Shown here: positions 7,423 to 11,435 of the stretch, piece after piece
Position numbering within the stretch: the stretch's first letter is position 1
Layout: each line of letters starts with the position of its first letter
Assembly: GCA_002402125.1 (NCBI GenBank)
Contig: NVVG01000066.1
Location: forward strand, 8,864-20,298
Direction: 5' to 3'
DNA from: Moraxellaceae bacterium
GTDB lineage: Bacteria; Pseudomonadota; Gammaproteobacteria; Pseudomonadales; Ketobacteraceae
DNA length: 11,435 nucleotides
Position numbers and translations under genes: made by a program
The notes under the pieces: generated by a model
Seen by the model: only the letters and a program-made list of their open reading frames with translations
What the model was told of the DNA's origin: nothing
The model's database searches: none

Positions 7423-7439
7423 TATACCATTGAGGTATA
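7423..7439. promoter_or_regulatory. Dyad TATACC-N5-GGTATA upstream of the EMC operon
   Basis: Exact 6-bp inverted repeat (7423-7428 / 7434-7439), 11 bp from the preceding dyad. Candidate operator; the regulator is unknown and not encoded in the window. Confidence 0.4.
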
Positions 7440-7494
7440 AACAACAATCAATTAAGAAGAAAATAATCGTTCAGTTTTCGCTCGTTCATGGCTA

Positions 7495-7767
7495 CTATTT
7501 ACGCAATCTCCCGTATTTAGGATGATCCCTATGGCTGACGCAACAAGTCAATTTGAGCTTAATATAACGATACCAGTAAATTTCGGTACTTCTGGTGACC
7601 CGCTCTTTAGTGTGAAAAACACCCTGTGTGGACAAAAGCACAAACGTTGCAGAAGTCAGCTCAAAGCCCGAACGCGTATTCGGCGTCTGAAGCGCTAATT
7701 TCAGACGGCATAGCACGCATTCCCTCTCTTTTTGGGCTTTTGCCATTTTTTCCTCACTCATAAGCAA
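7495..7767 (-). CDS. Possible small protein, unrecognised (up to 90 aa)
   Basis: Open frame of 90 codons on the minus strand, between the EMC operon and prmB. The better start is the ATG at 7744-7746 (83 residues), which has GAGG five bases upstream. The product would be basic, with CVLC at residues 17-20 and TCCVSH at 74-79 in the 90-residue numbering; that Cys/His pattern could bind metal, but I recognise no family. It overlaps a plus-strand ORF of similar merit (7531-7698). If real it would be transcribed towards the EMC operon, 198 bp upstream of it. Could equally be spurious. Confidence 0.2.
   Translation of the reverse strand: MLMSEEKMAKAQKERECVLCRLKLALQTPNTRSGFELTSATFVLLSTQGVFHTKERVTRSTEIYWYRYIKLKLTCCVSHRDHPKYGRLRK
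7531..7698 (+). CDS. Possible small basic protein, unrecognised (55 aa)
   Basis: ATG at 7531 is preceded by AGGA (7519-7522) at eight bases; an in-frame ATG at 7522 is an alternative. The 55-residue product starts MADATSQFELNITIPVNFG and ends in an arginine/lysine-rich tail (QLKARTRIRRLKR). The stop TAA (7696-7698) falls in the loop of a hairpin. No promoter or family recognised. It is antisense to the 7495-7767 ORF, so at most one of them is likely to be a gene. Confidence 0.2.
   Translation: MADATSQFELNITIPVNFGTSGDPLFSVKNTLCGQKHKRCRSQLKARTRIRRLKR
7684..7707. repeat. 8-bp stem hairpin CGTCTGAA-N8-TTCAGACG
   Basis: Exact inverted repeat, arms 7684-7691 and 7700-7707, with GCGCTAAT as loop. 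No following T-run on either strand, so it is not a typical terminator. It covers the stop codon of the 55-aa ORF and codons of the antisense ORF. Confidence 0.55.
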
Positions 7768-7774
7768 TGAATAG

Positions 7775-7803
7775 CTGAAAGATGTTGCCTATTCCGCTAT
7801 AAG
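7775..7803 (+). promoter_or_regulatory. Sigma-70-like promoter of prmB
   Basis: CTGAAA (7775-7780, 4 of 6 to TTGACA), 17-bp spacer, TATAAG (7798-7803, 5 of 6 to TATAAT). Transcription would begin near 7810, about 25 nt before the chosen prmB ATG. This makes a start at the ATG of 7805 unlikely. Confidence 0.5.
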
Positions 7804-7834
7804 TATGTTTTTCCACGTATTTATAGGGTGCCAC

Positions 7835-8791
7835 ATGAGTTCTATTCAATTGTCCGACCTACCAACGGTTGAGGAACAACTCGATAACACTGACGAGTTG
7901 TTGATGGATCTCCACACCATTCGTGACTTTCTTCGCTGGATCGTCAGTCGTTTTAACCAATCGGAGTTATTTCTTGGCCATGGCTACGATGATGCCTGGG
8001 ACGAAGCGGTTGCCTTGGTATTGCATGGTCTTAATCTACCCTGGGATGTTGATCCAACGGTACGGGAGAGCCGACTTACCGCGACAGAAAAACTTTTTAT
8101 TATCAGCCTGGTCAAGCAGCGCCTGATCGATCGAATACCTACCCCGTATATTACCGGCACCTCCTGGTTTTGTGGCATACCCTTCAGCGTTGATCAGCGA
8201 GTACTAATACCTCGGTCACCCATCGGTGAGTTAATTGAAAACCAATTTGCCCCTTGGATTGAGCCAGAAAATGTAGAAAGCATACTCGACATGTGTACGG
8301 GTAGTGGCTGTATAGGTATCGCCGCGGCAATGGCGTTTCCCGAGGCGAATATTGATTGCACCGATCTTAGTGAAGATGCCCTCGATGTAGCAGAAAGTAA
8401 TATCGCGACGCACGGCTTGGAAGGGCAGGTAAACTTACTTTTTTCTGATTTATTCGAGGCGCTAGAAGGTCGCAGTTACGATATTATTATCAGTAACCCC
8501 CCTTATGTCGATGTGCCTGACATGGACGCGTTGCCTGATGAGTACCATCATGAACCCCGCATGGCGTTGGAAGCAGGTATCGATGGCTTAGATCTAGTAA
8601 GAAAAATGTTAGCTGAGCTTTCCCAGCACCTTAACCCGGAAGGCATAGCGGTTATCGAGGTCGGTAATTCTTGGGAAGCTCTCGAAGCAGCATATCCTAA
8701 TGTGCCCTTTACTTGGATAGAGTTTGAGCGAGGTGGCCATGGTGTTTTCATGTTGACCAAAGAACAGGTAGACGAACATTTTGGATCCTAG
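7835..8791 (+). CDS. prmB: Ribosomal protein uL3 N5-glutamine methyltransferase
   Basis: Transfers a methyl group from S-adenosylmethionine to the side-chain amide of a glutamine in ribosomal protein uL3; cytosolic, supports 50S assembly. 318 residues, the usual PrmB length. Seen: N-terminal helical domain with IRDFLRWIVSRF (29-40), AWDEAVALVLHGL (54-66), the PrmB-typical WFCGIPFSVDQRVLIPRSPI (111-130), SAM motif I DMCTGSGC (152-159), and the catalytic NPPYVD (221-226) that contacts the glutamine amide. The stretch WFCG...LIPRSPIGELI separates it from PrmC (release-factor methyltransferase). The start at 7835 is chosen over an in-frame ATG at 7805: AGGG lies six bases before it, the putative promoter ends near 7810, and E. 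coli PrmB begins at a similar point. Transcribed divergently from the EMC operon and 145 bp before aroC. Confidence 0.96.
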   Translation: MSSIQLSDLPTVEEQLDNTDELLMDLHTIRDFLRWIVSRFNQSELFLGHGYDDAWDEAVALVLHGLNLPWDVDPTVRESRLTATEKLFIISLVKQRLIDRIPTPYITGTSWFCGIPFSVDQRVLIPRSPIGELIENQFAPWIEPENVESILDMCTGSGCIGIAAAMAFPEANIDCTDLSEDALDVAESNIATHGLEGQVNLLFSDLFEALEGRSYDIIISNPPYVDVPDMDALPDEYHHEPRMALEAGIDGLDLVRKMLAELSQHLNPEGIAVIEVGNSWEALEAAYPNVPFTWIEFERGGHGVFMLTKEQVDEHFGS

Positions 8792-8855
8792 CGATTAGTA
8801 CCAATTTAGTACAAACATAGTGCGGCCCATCAACGACGGAACCTAATCAGCAAGC

Positions 8856-8884
8856 TTGGTTGAATAGGTTCTCACAGGTATAAT
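8856..8884 (+). promoter_or_regulatory. Sigma-70-like promoter of aroC
   Basis: Perfect -10 TATAAT at 8879-8884 with a weak -35 TTGGTT at 8856-8861, spacing 17. Predicted start near 8891, giving a leader of about 45 nt to the aroC ATG. aroC can therefore be transcribed independently of prmB. Confidence 0.55.
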
Positions 8885-8936
8885 GTAGCACTCAACAAAT
8901 CCACAACAGAATTCATCGGTTAAGGCTGGCAAATAC

Positions 8937-10037
8937 ATGGCAGGTAACAGTTTCGGGCAAATATTTCGAATTACTACGTTTGGAGAAAGTCACGGGGAAG
9001 CCCTTGGCTGCATCGTTGATGGTTGCCCTCCAGGGCTGGACCTGTGTGAGGCAGACTTACAACGCGATTTAGATCGTCGCAAACCAGGCACTTCAAAGTT
9101 TTCTACGCAGCGCAAAGAGCCCGATCAAGTACAGATTCTTTCTGGCGTGTTTGAAGGTAAAACTACAGGAACCCCTATCGGACTGCTGATAAAGAATACC
9201 AATCAGAAATCAAAAGACTACTCCGAAATAATGAATACCTTCCGTCCGGGACATGCTGACTATACCTACGAGCACAAATACGGAATACGTGACTATCGCG
9301 GAGGCGGCCGAGCATCAGCAAGAGAAACTGCCATGCGGGTAGCGGCAGGTGCTATCGCCAAAAAATACTTAAAAGAGTCATTAGGCATTGACGTTAAAGG
9401 TTACGTATCACAAATAGGTGACATTAAACCCAAAACCTTCGATTGGGATGTGGTCGAAACCAACCCATTCTTTTCCCCGGACGCATCAGTAGTGCCAGAG
9501 ATGGAAGCGCTGATTAACCAACTACGTAAAGACGGCAGTTCTATTGGCGCCAAAGTAACGGTAGTCGCAACAGGAATGATACCTGGGCTAGGTGAACCCG
9601 TGTTCGATCGCTTAGACGCAGACCTAGCTCACGCTCTGATGAGTATTAACGCCGTAAAAGGCGTGGAAATTGGCAGTGGATTTGAGAGTGTCAGCCAGCG
9701 CGGTGAGCAACATCGAGATGAAATGACCCCAGAAGGTTTCTTGAGTAATAACGCCGGAGGCATTCTCGGTGGCATCTCATCAGGTCAAGACATTGTCGCT
9801 CATATTGCCCTTAAACCCACATCGAGCATGATGATTCCCGGTAAGAGCATTAATAAAGCCGGCGAGCCCGTAGAAGTGGTAACCAAAGGTCGGCATGACC
9901 CTTGTGTCGGTGTTCGAGCTACTCCGATCGCAGAAGCCATGTTGGCCCTCGTGGTGATGGATCACCTATTGCGCCACCGCGCGCAAAACCAAGGTGTAAC
10001 AACAGACACACCCGTTATACCAGCATCCGCTAACTAG
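8937..10037 (+). CDS. aroC: Chorismate synthase
   Basis: Last step of the shikimate pathway: FMN-dependent anti-1,4-elimination of phosphate from 5-enolpyruvylshikimate 3-phosphate to give chorismate. 366 residues, the usual length. Seen: [12 protein letters not shown] (13-24) with H19, [13 protein letters not shown] (47-59), RPGHADYTY (103-111) with H106, [11 protein letters not shown] (122-132), [14 protein letters not shown] (236-249), [16 protein letters not shown] (271-286), and RATPIAEAM (327-335). Both catalytic histidines (numbered as H17 and H106 in reference enzymes) are present. ATG at 8937 has AAGG about 11 bases upstream. The order prmB - aroC - MFS is, as far as I recall, shared with pseudomonads and other gammaproteobacteria. 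Intact and ordinary. Confidence 0.98.
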   Translation: MAGNSFGQIFRITTFGESHGEALGCIVDGCPPGLDLCEADLQRDLDRRKPGTSKFSTQRKEPDQVQILSGVFEGKTTGTPIGLLIKNTNQKSKDYSEIMNTFRPGHADYTYEHKYGIRDYRGGGRASARETAMRVAAGAIAKKYLKESLGIDVKGYVSQIGDIKPKTFDWDVVETNPFFSPDASVVPEMEALINQLRKDGSSIGAKVTVVATGMIPGLGEPVFDRLDADLAHALMSINAVKGVEIGSGFESVSQRGEQHRDEMTPEGFLSNNAGGILGGISSGQDIVAHIALKPTSSMMIPGKSINKAGEPVEVVTKGRHDPCVGVRATPIAEAMLALVVMDHLLRHRAQNQGVTTDTPVIPASAN

Positions 10038-10060
10038 TTCGTATACCTATTAGTGATCAG

Positions 10061-11239
10061 ATGTTAACGACAACGGATGGTTTGCCCCAACAGCTCGCGC
10101 CGGTTCCATACTGGCGCTTGTCAGGATTCTATTTCTTCTATTTCAGTCTTCTTGGAGCGTTATTGCCCTATTGGGGGCTGTACTTAAAAGACCAAGGTTT
10201 TTCACCGATCGAGATTGGCCAATTGATGGCGGTATTGATGGGCACAAAAATCATCGCTCCCAATATCTGGGGTTATATTGCCGATAAGACGGGCATGCGC
10301 ATCGCGATTATTCGGTGGGGCGCCGCACTTACGGTGTTGTTTTTTTCCATTGTGTTTTTTCGCCCTGGTTTTTGGGGTTATGTGTTTTTTATTAGTGTAT
10401 TTTCCTTTTTCTGGAATGCTATTTTACCGCAATTTGAAGTGGTGACCTATAGCCATTTAAAACATCGGACCAATGAATACAGCCGAATACGATTGTGGGG
10501 GTCAGTTGGGTTTGTCTGTACGGTGGTAGGGTTTGGATGGGTATTTGATATTACCTCGGTGGCGTATTTACCTTATTACCTGGTTGTTATGATGGTGTTG
10601 ATTTGGTTGAGTAGTTTATTTGTTTCCGAACAAACCTCGACGAAAATAATACAAAATCAAAGCAGGCATTTTTTGCAGCAACTTTTTTGTAGTCCAGTGA
10701 TCGTGTTTTTTATTGTTTGTTTTCTAATGCAAGTATCCCACGGACCCTACTATTCTTTTTATAGTATTTTCATGGAGGAAAAAGGTTACAGTAAAATGGC
10801 GATAGGTTGGTTGTGGGCGTTAGGCGTGATTGCAGAAATACTGGTTTTTCTTGTCATGCATCGCGCCATGAATCGCTTTTCAAGTCGCTCGTTGTTGGCC
10901 TTGAGCCTGTATCTCGGGGCTATTCGCTGGGTGTGTACGGCGGCGTTCCCCGATCAATTATGGGTTGTCTTGGCCGTTCAAATACTTCATGCCGCAACCT
11001 TTGGCGTGTTTCATGCGGTTGCCATCGATTGGGTTCAAAAACGATTTAGCGCAAATGCATCTGGTCAGGCTCAGGCGTTTTATAGTGCGTTGAGTTATGG
11101 CGCCGGCGGGGCGGTTGGGGCTTATGTTGCGGGTGTTACCTGGGAAGATTTTGGCGGTGAAACGTCGTTTTATTTGGCGGCAGTTGCCTGTTTGTTAGGC
11201 GGGGTGTTAGCGGGTACTAAATTGCCGAAAGTAGCCTAG
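10061..11239 (+). CDS. MFS transporter, MFS_1-like / HcaT (PPP) family
   Basis: Inner-membrane transporter of 392 residues with about 12 hydrophobic segments. Seen: a first helix YFFYFSLLGALLPYWGLYL (24-42), the loop 2-3 motif GYIADKTGMR (71-80) corresponding to MFS motif A, SRIRLWGSVGF (141-151) typical of the LacY-like/3-phenylpropionate-permease branch, a central loop about 188-206, and a second six-helix half from about 212. The C-terminal half has the conserved GVFHAVAIDWVQKRF (315-329). Proton symport of an organic solute is likely from the family, but the substrate cannot be read. It starts 23 bp after the aroC stop with a weak ribosome site, so it is probably cotranscribed with aroC; nothing ties its substrate to chorismate. 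T-rich tracts in 10320-10420 reflect Phe/Val-rich helices. Confidence 0.87.
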   Translation: MLTTTDGLPQQLAPVPYWRLSGFYFFYFSLLGALLPYWGLYLKDQGFSPIEIGQLMAVLMGTKIIAPNIWGYIADKTGMRIAIIRWGAALTVLFFSIVFFRPGFWGYVFFISVFSFFWNAILPQFEVVTYSHLKHRTNEYSRIRLWGSVGFVCTVVGFGWVFDITSVAYLPYYLVVMMVLIWLSSLFVSEQTSTKIIQNQSRHFLQQLFCSPVIVFFIVCFLMQVSHGPYYSFYSIFMEEKGYSKMAIGWLWALGVIAEILVFLVMHRAMNRFSSRSLLALSLYLGAIRWVCTAAFPDQLWVVLAVQILHAATFGVFHAVAIDWVQKRFSANASGQAQAFYSALSYGAGGAVGAYVAGVTWEDFGGETSFYLAAVACLLGGVLAGTKLPKVA

Positions 11240-11317
11240 TTTTGTCTTTGGTTAGACTGCGTAAAATGTCGAGATTCTTTACAAAGATCATGCCTTTACC
11301 TAAGTAATGTTCGAGAA

Positions 11318-11331
11318 ATCAACGGGTTGAT
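11318..11331. promoter_or_regulatory. Palindrome ATCAAC-GG-GTTGAT upstream of the next gene
   Basis: Exact 6-bp inverted repeat with a 2-bp centre in the 179-bp gap after the MFS gene, 88 bp before the next start codon. Could be an operator or a chance dyad. Confidence 0.3.
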
Positions 11332-11348
11332 GTTATGGACTGTTTTTT

Positions 11349-11373
11349 GCAGGTAGCCTGCGGGGGCGTTTTT
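11349..11373 (+). terminator. Weak terminator-like or leader hairpin
   Basis: GCAGG-TAG-CCTGC (11349-11361) forms a 5-bp stem, then GGGGGCG and five T (11369-11373). The T-run is seven bases from the stem, so this is a poor intrinsic terminator. It may end aroC-MFS transcription or sit in the leader of the next gene. Confidence 0.3.
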
Positions 11374-11418
11374 AACTTGAACTAATAGTTTGGTTTTAAA
11401 TGCTAAGGAAACTTCAAA

Positions 11419-11435
11419 ATGGTCCAAAATAATGA
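11419..11435 (+). CDS. Start of an unidentified gene (cut by window edge)
   Basis: ATG at 11419-11421 is preceded by AAGGAA (11405-11410) at eight bases, a good ribosome site. It opens MVQNN before the window ends. Too short to identify. Confidence 0.45.

Larger units (their letters stand above)
7297..7834. other. Divergent intergenic region without a confident gene
   Basis: 538 bp between the leftward EMC operon and rightward prmB. The left part (7325-7439) contains three separate inverted-repeat dyads. The right part (7495-7767) contains overlapping small ORFs on both strands and a hairpin; the right end carries the prmB promoter. No good sigma-70 pair was found for the leftward operon. 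In many gammaproteobacteria smrB lies divergently next to prmB, but no Smr-domain protein is encoded here. Confidence 0.6.

Noticed and set aside
7394..7426. TTGACG plus TGTATA as a rightward promoter
   Set aside because: The spacing is 21 bp, too long for a usual sigma-70 promoter, and no confident gene follows closely.
7805..7834. Upstream ATG at 7805 as the start of prmB
   Set aside because: No ribosome site, within the predicted transcription start area, and it adds ten residues absent from E. coli PrmB; the ATG at 7835 has AGGG at proper spacing.

Overview
The window looks like a gammaproteobacterial chromosome of medium G+C. Its right half has the gammaproteobacterial order prmB - aroC - MFS transporter, and the PrmB and chorismate synthase sequences are closest to enteric/pseudomonad-type homologues that I can recall. 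No phage, insertion sequence, CRISPR array, rRNA or tRNA gene was recognised.

Left half (1-7296, all on the minus strand). This is one probable operon read right to left: an HpcH/CitE-type lyase of unusual type (5845-7296), methylsuccinyl-CoA dehydrogenase mcd (4157-5827), mesaconyl-CoA hydratase mch (2871-4058), coenzyme-B12-dependent ethylmalonyl-CoA mutase ecm (839-2857), and a MeaB-type GTPase cut by the window edge (1-638, GTG start, missed by an ATG-only reading). In order of chemistry this is the second half of the ethylmalonyl-CoA (EMC) pathway for acetyl-CoA assimilation: ethylmalonyl-CoA to methylsuccinyl-CoA (Ecm, protected by MeaB), to mesaconyl-CoA (Mcd), to beta-methylmalyl-CoA (Mch), then cleavage to glyoxylate and propionyl-CoA. 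The cleavage enzyme expected here is Mcl1 (about 320 residues). The cassette instead carries a 483-residue, distantly related CitE-superfamily protein, which is therefore the candidate lyase. The pathway-defining crotonyl-CoA carboxylase/reductase, the epimerase and malyl-CoA thioesterase are not in the window.

Three gaps or gene ends in this operon carry short tandem duplications (periods 13, 14 and 15 bp). Two of them begin at a stop codon. The 200-bp ecm-meaB gap also has a perfect 12-bp inverted repeat.

Middle (7297-7834). This 538-bp divergent region has no recognisable gene. Its left part holds three inverted-repeat dyads that could be operators for the EMC operon. Its right part has two overlapping small ORFs on opposite strands, each with a Shine-Dalgarno sequence, and a hairpin. 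A good prmB promoter lies at its right end.

Right half (7835-11435, plus strand). prmB (glutamine methyltransferase of ribosomal protein uL3), aroC (chorismate synthase, with its own TATAAT promoter), an HcaT-like MFS transporter 23 bp downstream, and, after a 179-bp gap, the first codons of another gene at 11419.
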